Below, one piece after another: positions 51,554 through 60,361 of a stretch of DNA of 64,000 bases. Both the position numbers and the translations under genes were made by a program. The stretch covers positions 1,116,001 to 1,180,000 of the forward strand of contig NZ_AP024600.1 in the NCBI RefSeq assembly GCF_036322585.1. Reading direction: 5' to 3'. Under the pieces are notes generated by a model that worked only from the letters and a program-made list of their open reading frames with translations, searched no databases and had not been told where the DNA came from. The stretch comes from Luteolibacter sp. LG18 (GTDB taxonomy: Bacteria; Verrucomicrobiota; Verrucomicrobiia; Verrucomicrobiales; Akkermansiaceae). Positions within the stretch are counted from its first letter, which is position 1, and every line of letters starts with the position of its first letter.

Positions 51554-54500
51554 ATGATCACCGAAGACCAACTCGAACAGCTCGCGATCCAGTGGTTCCA
51601 AGACACGGGCTGGAATTACGTCCATGGAGCGGTGATCGCGCCGGAAGGCGTGGCGGCGGAGCGGGAGGATTTCCGGGCGGTGGTCTTGAAGGGGCGCTTG
51701 GCGGAGGCGGTGCGGCGCTTGAACCCGAAGCTGCCGGAATCCGCGGTGGAGGAGGTGGTGCATGTGGTGACGAAGCCGGAGCATCCATCGCTGGTGCAGA
51801 ACAACCGGGCCTTCCACCGCTATCTGATGGACGGGGTGCTGGTGGAGTTCACCAACGCGCAGGGGGAGAAGGAGGCGGATCATGCGCAGTTGGTCGATTT
51901 CACCCGGGCGAAGGCGAATGATTTCCTGGTGGTGAACCAGTTCACGATCACGGGGACGAAGAAGCCGCGGCGGCCGGATCTGGTGTGCTTCGTGAACGGG
52001 CTGCCGCTCGGCCTGATCGAGCTGAAGAATCCGGCGGACCAGCAGGCGGACGTGTGGAAGGCATTCGACCAACTCCAGACCTATCAGGCGGAGATTTCGG
52101 ATCTGCTGGTGTTCAACGAGGCGCTGGTGGTGAGCGACGGGATGAACGCCCGGGTCGGATCGCTGACGGCGAGCAAGGAGTGGTTCATGCCGTGGCGGAC
52201 GATCTCCAACGAGAACGACAAGCCGCACGTGGAATTCGAACTGGAAAAGGTGGTCCGCGGGTTTTTCCGGCCGGATCTGTTTCTGGACTACGTGCGGTAT
52301 TTCATCCTCTTCGAGCAGGACGGGGACGGGCTGATCAAGAAGATCGCGGGCTATCACCAGTTCCACGGGGTGCGGGAGGCGGTGCGGGTGACCTTGATCG
52401 CCGCGGCGGGAGAGGATGGCACGAAAGCGAAGGAGGACCGGGCGGCCTATGGCAAGGAAGTGGTACCGGGATCGAAGAAGGCGGGCGTCTTCTGGCACAC
52501 GCAAGGCAGCGGCAAGAGCATCTCGATGTGCTGCTACGCCGGGAAGCTGCTGCAACAACCGGAGATGAACAATCCGACGCTGGTGGTGGTGACGGATCGC
52601 AATGATCTGGATGGCCAGCTCTACCAACAGTTCTGCAGCGCGAAGGATCTGCTGAAGCAGACGCCGGAGCAGGCGGAGAGCCGCGAGCAGCTCCGCGAGA
52701 TGCTGGCGTCCCGGAAGTCCGGCGGGATCATTTTCACGACGATCCAGAAGTTTTCTCTGGAGGGCGCGGAGGATGATCATCCGGTGCTGTGCGAGCGGAC
52801 GAACGTGGTGGTGATCTCGGATGAGGCTCATCGCTCGCAATACGGGACGAAGGGCCGGCTGGACACCAAGACGGGGAAGTACGTTTACGGCTATGCGAAG
52901 CACATGCGGGATGCGCTGCCGGGTGCGTCGTTCATCGGCTTCACCGGTACGCCGATCGAGAAGGCGGATGCGAACACGCAAGAGACCTTCGGCGGTTATG
53001 TGTCGATCTACGACATCGAGGACGCGAAGGAGGACAAGGCGACGGTGCCGATCTATTACGAAAGCCGTCTGGCGAAGCTGGACATCAACCGCGAGGAGAT
53101 CGACCGGCTGAACCAGGATGTGGAGGAGGTGATCGAGGACGAGGAGGATGTTTCCGCGAGGGAAAGCACCAAGGGCAAGTGGGCGGAGCTGGCGAAGCTG
53201 GTGGGCGCGAAGGAACGCGTGGAGGAGATCGCCGCGGATCTGGTGGAGCACTACGAGACGCGGACGAGCGTGCTGGAAGGCAAGGCGATGGTGGTGGCGA
53301 TGAGCCGGGACATTTGCGTGAGCCTCTTCGATGAGATCACCCGGCTGCGCCCGGAGTGGGCGGGCACGAAGCTGACGAAGGACGGCAAGGATATCGGCTG
53401 GAACCCGGAGGACGGCGCGATCCGGATCGTGATGACGGGCACGGCATCGGATCGGCCGGGCTTGCAGGATCATGTGTATAGCAAGGGCCAGAAGAAACGG
53501 CTGGCGAAGCGGTTCAAGGATGCGAAGGATCCGCTGAAGCTGGTGATCGTGCGGGACATGTGGCTGACTGGATTTGACGCGCCGTGCTGCCACACGATGT
53601 ATGTGGACAAGCCAATGGCGGGCCACAACCTGATGCAGGCGATCGCGCGGGTGAACCGGGTGTTCGCGGGCAAGGAAGGCGGGCTGGTGGTGGACTACAT
53701 CGGGATCGCGGCGGAGCTGAAGAACGCGCTGAAGACCTACACGGATGCGAAGGGCAAGGGGACGCCGACCTTGAAGGCGGAGAAGGCGCTGGAAGTCCTG
53801 TTGGAAAAGCTGGATGTGCTGCGCGGGCTTTTCCATGGCTTCGACTACAGCAAGTTCGAAGGGACACCGGCGGAGGTGCTGGCCCTTCTCCCGGCGGCGG
53901 CGAACCATATCCTCGGCCTGGGCGACAAGAACGAGATCAACGGCAAGAAGCGGTTCCTCGATGCAATGGCGGCGGCGAACGTGGCGTATTCGTTGTGCTC
54001 GACGCTGGACGGGGCGAAGGAGCTCAAGAAGGAACTGGCGTTTCTGTCCGCGATCAGCGCGGTGCTGCGGAAATTCGATGGCGTGGACAAGAAGCGCAGC
54101 GCGGAGCAGAAGCACAGCGCGCTGAAGCAGATCCTCGACAACGCGGTGAAGGCGGAGGATGTGCAGGATATTTTCAAGATGGCCGGACTGGAGCGGCCGA
54201 ACATCGGGCTGCTATCCGACGCCTTCCTGGAAGACGTGCGGCGGATGGAGAAGAAGAACCTGGCGGTGGAGTTGTTGGAGCGTTTGTTGCAAGGAAAGAT
54301 CAAGGCGCAGACGCGGACGAACCTGGTGCAGGAAAAGAAGTACAGCGACCGCCTGATCGAGGCGCTGCGGAAGTATCACAACCGGATGATCGAAAGCTCG
54401 CAGGTGATCGAGGAGATGATCCAGATGGCGAAGGACATGCAGGAGGCGATGCTGCGCCACGAGGAGCTGGGCCTGAATCCCGATGAGGAGGCGTTTTACG

Positions 54501-54760
54501 ATGCGCTGGCGGATCGTCCGGAGGTGCTGCTGAGCATGGGCGATGCGACTTTAAAGAAGCTGGCGAGCGAGCTGACGGAGAAGCTGCGAAACAGTACGAC
54601 GGTGGACTGGCAGTTCCGGGACAGCGTGCGGGCGAAGATGCGGATTCTCATCAGGCAGCTGCTGAGGAAATACAAATATCCGCCGGAGGGGTGTGAGGAG
54701 GCGATTGCGCTTGTTCTGAAACAGGCCGAGGCACTGGCGGATGATTGGACGGGCAACTGA
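51554..54760 (+). CDS. hsdR: Type I restriction enzyme R subunit
   Basis: A 1068-residue restriction/translocase subunit. An N-terminal nuclease domain has RPDLVCFVNGLPLGLIELKN (PD-(D/E)XK). The SF2 motor has Walker A QGSGKS (318-323), the LVVVTDRNDLDGQLYQQF segment, DEAH at 423-426 in VISDEAHRSQYG, and FIGFTGTPIEK. The C-terminal part is helical with many Lys/Glu. With hsdM and hsdS it makes a full type I system. It starts 81 bp after the DUF4365-like gene and is convergent with miaB, 18 bp apart. Length and order are normal for the family. Confidence 0.96.
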   Translation: MITEDQLEQLAIQWFQDTGWNYVHGAVIAPEGVAAEREDFRAVVLKGRLAEAVRRLNPKLPESAVEEVVHVVTKPEHPSLVQNNRAFHRYLMDGVLVEFTNAQGEKEADHAQLVDFTRAKANDFLVVNQFTITGTKKPRRPDLVCFVNGLPLGLIELKNPADQQADVWKAFDQLQTYQAEISDLLVFNEALVVSDGMNARVGSLTASKEWFMPWRTISNENDKPHVEFELEKVVRGFFRPDLFLDYVRYFILFEQDGDGLIKKIAGYHQFHGVREAVRVTLIAAAGEDGTKAKEDRAAYGKEVVPGSKKAGVFWHTQGSGKSISMCCYAGKLLQQPEMNNPTLVVVTDRNDLDGQLYQQFCSAKDLLKQTPEQAESREQLREMLASRKSGGIIFTTIQKFSLEGAEDDHPVLCERTNVVVISDEAHRSQYGTKGRLDTKTGKYVYGYAKHMRDALPGASFIGFTGTPIEKADANTQETFGGYVSIYDIEDAKEDKATVPIYYESRLAKLDINREEIDRLNQDVEEVIEDEEDVSARESTKGKWAELAKLVGAKERVEEIAADLVEHYETRTSVLEGKAMVVAMSRDICVSLFDEITRLRPEWAGTKLTKDGKDIGWNPEDGAIRIVMTGTASDRPGLQDHVYSKGQKKRLAKRFKDAKDPLKLVIVRDMWLTGFDAPCCHTMYVDKPMAGHNLMQAIARVNRVFAGKEGGLVVDYIGIAAELKNALKTYTDAKGKGTPTLKAEKALEVLLEKLDVLRGLFHGFDYSKFEGTPAEVLALLPAAANHILGLGDKNEINGKKRFLDAMAAANVAYSLCSTLDGAKELKKELAFLSAISAVLRKFDGVDKKRSAEQKHSALKQILDNAVKAEDVQDIFKMAGLERPNIGLLSDAFLEDVRRMEKKNLAVELLERLLQGKIKAQTRTNLVQEKKYSDRLIEALRKYHNRMIESSQVIEEMIQMAKDMQEAMLRHEELGLNPDEEAFYDALADRPEVLLSMGDATLKKLASELTEKLRNSTTVDWQFRDSVRAKMRILIRQLLRKYKYPPEGCEEAIALVLKQAEALADDWTGN

Positions 54761-54778
54761 GAGACGAGACCCGGTTGC

Positions 54779-56149
54779 TCAAATCACGCTCCCATACAGC
54801 GTGAACCCCGTGCTTTCCTCGACCTGGATGTCGAGGATCTGGCCGGTGAGCTTGTGGGGGTCGCCTTCGAAGATGAGGATCTTGTTCTGCGGAGTGCGGC
54901 CGTGGAGGCGCTCCTTGTTGTGCTTCGAGACGCCTTCACAGAGGACCTGCTGGACGGTGCCGACGAGGGCCTCGTGCTTGGCGCGGGCGAAGCTGTCCAC
55001 CACGGCGAGCAGCTCCTGGTTCCGGCGCTCCTTCACGCTTTCCTCAAGCTGGCCGTCCATGAGGGCGGCCGGGGTGTCCTTGCGCTTCGAGTAGCGGAAG
55101 ACGAAGGCATTGTCGAATTCGAGGCGCTTCACGGTATCGACCGTGGCCTGGAAGTCCTCCTCGGTCTCGCCGGGGAAGCCGACGATGATGTCGGTGGTGA
55201 TGGCGATGCCCGGGCGGGCGGCCTTCATCTTCTCGCAGATCTCTACGAACTTCTCGTTCTTGTACGGCCGGCGCATCAGCTTCAGGATGCGGTCGGAGCC
55301 GCTCTGCATCGGGAAGTGGATGTGCGAACAGAGCTTCGGCAGGTAGGTGAAGGCGGCGACGAGGTCATCGCGGTAGCCGATCGGGTGCGGCGAGGTGAAG
55401 CGGATGCGCTCGATGCCGCGGACGTCGTGGACGGCCTCGAGGAGCTGCACGAACGGGCTCTTGCCCTCGACCTTCGGGAACTCGGTGCGGCCGTAGAGGT
55501 TCACGATCTGGCCGAGCAGGGTGATCTCGCGCACGCCGCGGTCGGCGAGGCGTTTCACTTCCTCCACGATGTCCTGGATCGGGCGGCCGCGTTCCTTGCC
55601 GCGGGTGTCCGGGACGATGCAGAAGGAGCAGCGCATGTTGCAGCCCTGCATGATGGAGACGAAGGCGGTGGCCTGGAGGTCCTTCGGGATGTGGTCGCGG
55701 ATGGCGTTCTGGGAGCCCTCTTCCTCGGCGGTGTCGCAGACATTGGTGCCGATGAGCGACCACGCGGGATCGTCCATGCGGGTCTCCAGGCGGCGCTGGA
55801 GGATGGTGTCCACGTATTCGAAGACCTTGTGGTACTTCTGGGTACCGACGACGACATCGAGGTGCGGCACGCGCTCGAACAGTTCCTCGCCGCGGGACTG
55901 GGCCATGCAGCCCATGAAGCCGTAGACGACGTGGGGCTTCTTGCGGCGGTGCGCGCCCATCAGGCCCATCTTGCCGAGCGCCTTCTGTTCCGCCTGGTCG
56001 CGGACCGAGCAGGTGTTGATGAGGATGGCGTCGGCGTCCGCCTCCTCGGCGGTGACGGTGTAGCCGCCCTCGGTGAACATGCGCGCGACTTGTTCCGAGT
56101 CGCGCTCGTTCATCTGGCAACCGTACGTGCGGATGTGGACCTTTGGCAT
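54779..56149 (-). CDS. miaB: tRNA-2-methylthio-N6-isopentenyladenosine synthase MiaB
   Basis: A 456-residue radical SAM methylthiotransferase that modifies A37 of tRNAs. The N-terminal UPF0004 domain has Cys11 (RTYGCQMNERD), Cys47 (INTCSVRDQAE) and Cys81 (GFMGCMAQSRG) for the auxiliary cluster. The radical SAM cluster is Cys170, Cys174 and Cys177 (GCNMRCSFCIVP). The TRAM domain is at the C-terminus (LTGQILDIQVEESTGFTLYG). The ATG at 56149 is preferred because MPKVHIRTYGCQMNERD is the family start; an open frame extends to 56269. Convergent with hsdR. Confidence 0.96.
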   Translation of the reverse strand: MPKVHIRTYGCQMNERDSEQVARMFTEGGYTVTAEEADADAILINTCSVRDQAEQKALGKMGLMGAHRRKKPHVVYGFMGCMAQSRGEELFERVPHLDVVVGTQKYHKVFEYVDTILQRRLETRMDDPAWSLIGTNVCDTAEEEGSQNAIRDHIPKDLQATAFVSIMQGCNMRCSFCIVPDTRGKERGRPIQDIVEEVKRLADRGVREITLLGQIVNLYGRTEFPKVEGKSPFVQLLEAVHDVRGIERIRFTSPHPIGYRDDLVAAFTYLPKLCSHIHFPMQSGSDRILKLMRRPYKNEKFVEICEKMKAARPGIAITTDIIVGFPGETEEDFQATVDTVKRLEFDNAFVFRYSKRKDTPAALMDGQLEESVKERRNQELLAVVDSFARAKHEALVGTVQQVLCEGVSKHNKERLHGRTPQNKILIFEGDPHKLTGQILDIQVEESTGFTLYGSVI

Positions 56150-56269
56150 CGCGTGGGAAGGGGCTGGGGCGCGGACGCTAGCCGGGCCGCCGCGGGCGAT
56201 CAATTCGCAAAAACGGGGGTTAGAAAACTGGGAGTAGAATGGGAGCGCAGCGGACATAGCCGGAGGCAA

Positions 56270-56327
56270 ACATTCCTGTCCCGTTTCTAATAAGAAGAAC
56301 GGGACAAGAATGTCCCTGCTCCCAGCC
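56270..56327. repeat. GGGACATTCTTGTCCCGTTC repeat in inverted arrangement
   Basis: Arms 56270-56288 and 56295-56313 pair around a short loop. Bases 56291-56327 match the complement of 18889-18925 at 34 of 37 positions. It lies just downstream of the C39-like peptidase gene (stop at 56338). Confidence 0.75.
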
Positions 56328-56337
56328 AGGCTTCCGG

Positions 56338-57777
56338 CTAGGGGAGGATCATGAAGAGGCCGCCGCTGCTGGCCCAGTTCGCAACCTTCACGGGCACCCA
56401 GCGGCGCTCGAAGCTGGGGCCCCAGGAGTCGCTCACCGCCAGTTCATCGGTCTTCTCGTTGTAGCCGATGATCATGCAGATGTGGTGGTTGGTGTCCGGC
56501 TTCGGCTTTTTCGCGATCTCGGCGGCCTTCGCGGCGATCCCGGTGGCGTAGGCGGCCCAATCGCTCACCCCTTTGCGGGCGGAGGTGTTGTCGTTGGCGG
56601 CCTTCGCGTAGTCCTCCACCGCCTTCATCGTCCACATCACCGGCACTCCCTCGTCGAGGTAGCGCTTCACATCGCGGATGCGGAGTTCCTTCACCGGCTC
56701 GTCCTTGGTGCGGCGGCCCTTGCTATAGACGGAGCGGCGGACGTTCTCGAGGAGCTTCTCCACCGAGGTGCCCCCGCCGGCGGCGGTTTCGCCGACCATG
56801 GCGAGGAGGTACATGTCGGCATCGATGCCCATGGTGCGCAGCGCGCGCTCAAAGGTGGCAGGCACGCAGTAGCCCTTCGGCCCTTGGTCGACCATCGGGA
56901 TCTGGGTGACATAGACGTCGCCGTTCGGATCACGGACCACGCTTTCCTTGCGGTGCCTGCGAACGATCTCGCCCTTGGTCATGCCGGTTTTCCCGCCCGC
57001 GGCGGCGAACTCCAGCGGCACGACCTGCAGCGACACGTATTCGCCGTCCTCCGAGGACAGCAGCAGCGACTGGCCGTTCCAGTCCCAGCGCTTGATCTGG
57101 CGGCGGGTCTTGCCCTCGCCGAAGCGCTGGGTGACCGGCGCGCCGAGGGCGGTGGAAATGGATTTCTCGATCGCGGCCTCGTCCTTCTTCATCGCCGCCT
57201 CCAGCGTGTTGGCGGTGGCGTCGGTGCCGCCCTGGAAATGGTCCTGGCCGGTGCCCGCCTTGCTGCCGAAGTCGCCCTTGTTCGCGAAGACGATCGAGAG
57301 GCTGGTCGCGTGGCCCTCGCCATCCGCATAGAGCGCCACCGAATACGGCCGGGCATCGAACAAGCGGTAATCCTCCCGCGCGTAGAGCCGCCAGCTCTTG
57401 CTGTCGTTGGTGGCGGATTCCTGGCGCAGCGACAGCGCGTTGGCGATCTCGCCGGCCTGGCGGGCCTCGAACGGTGCGCCGCTGAAGACCTTGTGGCCGG
57501 CGGTGCCATTGATCTTGGAAATCTCCTGCTCGAGGACGCCCGCGGCCTCGTCGAAGGCCTTCTGGTCGGCGGGCAGCAGGAAATCCGGCTTCACCTCGAA
57601 CAGCTTCCCATCGGCCCGGCGGCGCAGCAGGTAAACGCCGTCCGCCTTGCCTTCGAAGCGGACCTCGATCTTCTCGCCCTTGCCATCGCCGAGGGGCCGC
57701 CAGTCACCGACCGCGGCCCCGGCGGGGGAAATCGTGAGAATCGAAAGGGCACAAACCGACCATGAACGGAGTCGCAT
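56338..57777 (-). CDS. C39-like cysteine peptidase with SHD1-like N-terminal domain
   Basis: A 479-residue exported protein with a signal peptide (MRLRSWSVCALSILTISPAG). Residues about 24-75 (DWRPLGDGKGEKIEVRFEGK-ADGVYLLRRRADGKLFEVKP) resemble an SHD1 (SLA1 homology) module, common in verrucomicrobial and planctomycete secreted proteins. Residues about 295-475 form a papain-like C39-type peptidase domain: Cys304 in DQGPKGYCVPATFERAL, His431/His432 in TNHHICMIIGYN, and Asp450 in LAVSDSWGP. The peptidase is probably periplasmic or secreted. The ATG at 57777 gives the best signal peptide. The substrate is unknown. Confidence 0.85.
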   Translation of the reverse strand: MRLRSWSVCALSILTISPAGAAVGDWRPLGDGKGEKIEVRFEGKADGVYLLRRRADGKLFEVKPDFLLPADQKAFDEAAGVLEQEISKINGTAGHKVFSGAPFEARQAGEIANALSLRQESATNDSKSWRLYAREDYRLFDARPYSVALYADGEGHATSLSIVFANKGDFGSKAGTGQDHFQGGTDATANTLEAAMKKDEAAIEKSISTALGAPVTQRFGEGKTRRQIKRWDWNGQSLLLSSEDGEYVSLQVVPLEFAAAGGKTGMTKGEIVRRHRKESVVRDPNGDVYVTQIPMVDQGPKGYCVPATFERALRTMGIDADMYLLAMVGETAAGGGTSVEKLLENVRRSVYSKGRRTKDEPVKELRIRDVKRYLDEGVPVMWTMKAVEDYAKAANDNTSARKGVSDWAAYATGIAAKAAEIAKKPKPDTNHHICMIIGYNEKTDELAVSDSWGPSFERRWVPVKVANWASSGGLFMILP

Positions 57778-57828
57778 CCCGCCAACCAAAACGGTTTCCG
57801 GCGGGGATGCAACCCGTCGTGCCGGAAT

Positions 57829-58332
57829 TTACGCGAGGGCGAGACGGGAATCGTCCGCCAGCTTCGCGGTGAGTTCCGGCCAGCCGCCGGGGTTCTGCAT
57901 GTTGAAGCAGTGGAGGTAGAGGGCCACCAGCTTCGGGTCGAAGCCGCCTTCGATCAGGCGGTCGACAGAGCCATTGAGGCGCTCGGCGTCGATCTTCTTC
58001 GGCAGGTCGCCCACCACGGAGCCCTTGCCGTCGTGCGGGATGCCCATGCCATCGCAGAAGGCGGCGAGCAGGCCCTGGTTTCCGGCCATCAGCCAGGCCT
58101 GGAGGAGGTGTTCGCCGATGGTGTCGCAGGCCTTGATCTGGAGCGTCTTGGCGATCCAAGCATACTGCTCGGGCAGGGACTTCTTCTCGACGAAGACCGG
58201 GCGCAGCTTGCGGTTCTGGGCCAGGGTGGCGACGGCGGAACGATAGACGTTGCGGTCGTTGGCACGGAACCAGTCCAGCATCTGGGTGACGAGGGCGGGA
58301 TCGACGGCGGTGTAAAGTTCGTGGGATTTCAC
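57829..58332 (-). CDS. Hypothetical protein
   Basis: A 167-residue helical soluble protein from a GTG at 58332 (MKSHELYTAVDPALVTQMLD). Blocks such as DWFRANDRNVYRSAVATLAQ, KLRPVFVEKKSLPEQYAWIA and VALYLHCFNMQNPGGWPELT are regularly alpha-helical. I do not recognise a named family. The frame is open up to 58458, but MKSHELYTAVDPAL is a more natural start. It lies on the same strand as the C39-like peptidase but with 51 bp between, so co-expression is possible. Confidence 0.75.
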   Translation of the reverse strand: MKSHELYTAVDPALVTQMLDWFRANDRNVYRSAVATLAQNRKLRPVFVEKKSLPEQYAWIAKTLQIKACDTIGEHLLQAWLMAGNQGLLAAFCDGMGIPHDGKGSVVGDLPKKIDAERLNGSVDRLIEGGFDPKLVALYLHCFNMQNPGGWPELTAKLADDSRLALA

Positions 58333-58456
58333 GGCGGGAAATTCGGTCCGGCAGTCAAGACAGCCGGTCTGCCGGTGGCAAGGGCGGAAAAACGGCCGGG
58401 CCGGATGCGCTCCCACGGGCTTGCCCGGCCCCGGGGCGTCTGGTGGGATGCCGCCC

Positions 58457-58804
58457 ATGTCGAACGACCCCTACCGGGCCCCCGCCGCTCCGCCTCCCAT
58501 GCCGACCCAGGCACCGGCCCGGATGGGCGATGACGCGGGCATGCGGCTGCTGATGCCGGTCGGGCGCTCCCTGTGGGCGATCGCCGCCGGGTATGCCGGG
58601 CTGTTTTCCTTCATCATCCTGCCGGGCCCGATCGCGCTGATCCTGGCCCTGCTCGCGATCCGGGACATCCAGCGCAGCAAGGCGGCCGGCGCGCCGAAAT
58701 ATGGCATGGGCCGCGCCATCTTCGGGCTGGTGATGGGCATCCTGGCCACGCTGGTGCTGGTGGGCATGATCGTGGTTTCCCTGACCAAGCCGGACCACCA
58801 CTGA
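58457..58804 (+). CDS. DUF4190 domain small membrane protein
   Basis: A 115-residue protein with a proline-rich cytoplasmic N-terminus (MSNDPYRAPAAPPPMPTQAP) and two membrane segments (about 45-69 and 85-106) joined by a RDIQRSKAAGAPKYGMGRAI loop. This pattern matches DUF4190 domains, which follow Pro-rich linkers in many bacteria. Function unknown. It begins a rightward group of small genes (58457, 58865, 59415). Confidence 0.82.
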   Translation: MSNDPYRAPAAPPPMPTQAPARMGDDAGMRLLMPVGRSLWAIAAGYAGLFSFIILPGPIALILALLAIRDIQRSKAAGAPKYGMGRAIFGLVMGILATLVLVGMIVVSLTKPDHH

Positions 58805-58864
58805 TGGAATCATCGCCCGGATGTGGAATGGCCGGATGGGGCGATTCCTGCCAACCATCGGGCC

Positions 58865-59326
58865 ATGATCCGCTGTCTTCCGCTGAGCGTCTGCTCCTGG
58901 GGATTTTCACTGGAGGGCGAAGGCCAATCCGCCACCACCCGCCTCGGCGGGTGGGAATCCGGGACCATCGAACTGGCCGGACGCACGATCGAGATCGAGC
59001 GCCAAGGTGCCTTCAGCGGCACCTGGGTGGCCACCGACGAATCCGGCCGGGTGATCGCGACGGCCCGGAAAACCAGCGCGTTCACCCGCACGGTCGAGGG
59101 TGAGAGTCCTGCGGGGCCATTCACACTGAAAGCGGATTCCGCATTCCGGCGGGCGATGCGGTTCGAGACTCCGCGCGGCTCCGCCGTGATCGCGCCGGAC
59201 CACGCCTTCACCCGCCGGGCGAGCATCGAGGACCACGGGCTCGACTTCACCACCTCCTGTTTCGCCTTCTGGATGACGGCGCTGCTATGGAAACGCGCCG
59301 CCGACAGCGCGGCGGCGGGGACGTGA
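58865..59326 (+). CDS. Hypothetical beta-rich protein
   Basis: A 153-residue protein from the ATG at 58865 (MIRCLPLSVCSWGFSLEGEG). Repeated beta-strand patterns (GGWESGTIELAGRTIEIERQ, GVFSGTW-like AFSGTWVATDESGRVIATAR, GPFTLKADS) recall scramblase/tubby-like barrels, but I cannot confirm this. A hydrophobic stretch near the end (FTTSCFAFWMTALLWKRA) may be a membrane anchor. Upstream in-frame ATG at 58823 is less likely. Function unknown. Confidence 0.65.
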   Translation: MIRCLPLSVCSWGFSLEGEGQSATTRLGGWESGTIELAGRTIEIERQGAFSGTWVATDESGRVIATARKTSAFTRTVEGESPAGPFTLKADSAFRRAMRFETPRGSAVIAPDHAFTRRASIEDHGLDFTTSCFAFWMTALLWKRAADSAAAGT

Positions 59327-59414
59327 GGTGTTCCGGTGTCTGGTTCAGAAGAAATGGAACCACGGATGGAATGACGGAGCCGGATTGTAGTTTGCGGATC
59401 GCCTCGCACGCGGC

Positions 59415-60080
59415 ATGTTCGCGGCAATGCCTCATCGGGTGGAAATGTGGCGCACCTTGCGCTGGCTTGGAATCGCGGCGCTGCTGACCGCGGCGCTTTA
59501 CCTGCTGGTGCTGCGGCCGTTCGAGCGGGCCGCCGCGGGGACCCGCGCCACCTTGGAACACAGCCTGGACCGGGTGCTGGCCGCCGTGACGAACTCGAAC
59601 ACCCGCATCGTGGAGGGCCGCGCCGAGATCGCGGAAACCTCGGAGATCACCGAGCTTTCGCTGCTGGAGATGCGGATGAGCGCCACCCGCTCGTTCGAGA
59701 AAGAGGACTTCATGATGAAGTACCTGCCGCTGGGCACCAAGAAGGTGATCCTGCGCGGCCACTACCGGGTGAAGGCCGGCTACAAGCTGAAGCCCGGCAT
59801 TTCGCTGCGCATGGACAAGGGCGGGCCGGTGGCGAGCTTCCCGCGCGCCGAGATCCTGTCGGTGGAGTTGATCGATTTCGACGTCCTCAGCGAGGAGAAC
59901 GGCTGGTTGAACAAGGTCACGCCCATCGACCGCGCCGCGGTGCTGCGGGAGCTCCGCGAACAGATGCGGCTGGAAGCCGAGAAGAGCGGCATCCTCGAAA
60001 CCGCCGAGTCCACCCTGAAAACGCGCCTGCGCGACCTGCTTGGCACCGATTCGGTGAAAATCGAGCCGCGGACGCCCTGA
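59415..60080 (+). CDS. DUF4230 domain membrane-anchored protein
   Basis: A 221-residue protein with one N-terminal membrane segment (about residues 13-32, TLRWLGIAALLTAALYLLVL) and an exposed domain. The sequence ELSLLEMRMSATRSFEKEDF, KKVILRGHYRVKAGYKLKPG and the strand SVELIDFDVLSEENGWLNKV match DUF4230, a family of periplasmic-facing proteins of unknown role. The C-terminal helix (LREQMRLEAEKSGILETAES) is typical. An alternative start is the ATG at 59445 (MWRTLRWLG). Confidence 0.83.
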   Translation: MFAAMPHRVEMWRTLRWLGIAALLTAALYLLVLRPFERAAAGTRATLEHSLDRVLAAVTNSNTRIVEGRAEIAETSEITELSLLEMRMSATRSFEKEDFMMKYLPLGTKKVILRGHYRVKAGYKLKPGISLRMDKGGPVASFPRAEILSVELIDFDVLSEENGWLNKVTPIDRAAVLRELREQMRLEAEKSGILETAESTLKTRLRDLLGTDSVKIEPRTP

Positions 60081-60125
60081 GCTTCTGTTGGGAAAATAAC
60101 TCTCGGAGAATCTTGAGCCGATTCA

Positions 60126-60239
60126 GACAGAATTAACAAAATTTTCAGAATTCACGGACACCTTCAAGGCGCCTTCAAAACGGAGAGTCAGACCGTCTCT
60201 CTTCATTTTGTGAATTCTGGAAATTTTGTTAATCCTGTC
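60126..60239. repeat. GACAGAATTAACAAAATTTT inverted repeat
   Basis: Arms 60126-60157 and 60208-60239 are reverse complements with few mismatches and belong to the family at 22647-22759. The spacer 60081-60361 has no gene; it also holds AGCCCCC (60247) paired with GGGGGCT (60280) just before the sigma factor gene. Confidence 0.75.
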
Positions 60240-60361
60240 CAAATAAAGCCCCCCTACCGAACGAAGGTTATTTTTCAGAGGGGGCTCAATCGTCCCCCAG
60301 GGGAAAAAATCCAGTCTGCCCTGTCCGCTTTTGCGGGAAGATGCACATGGAAGGGAAACGC

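Noticed and set aside
51350-54115. 921-codon open frame antisense to hsdR
   Set aside because: Its translation is repetitive Leu/Arg/His-rich sequence without motifs, while hsdR on the other strand has all expected motifs.
54855-55400. Possible genes on the + strand opposite miaB
   Set aside because: The miaB cysteines and TRAM domain are in the - strand frame; the + frames show only codon-bias artefacts.
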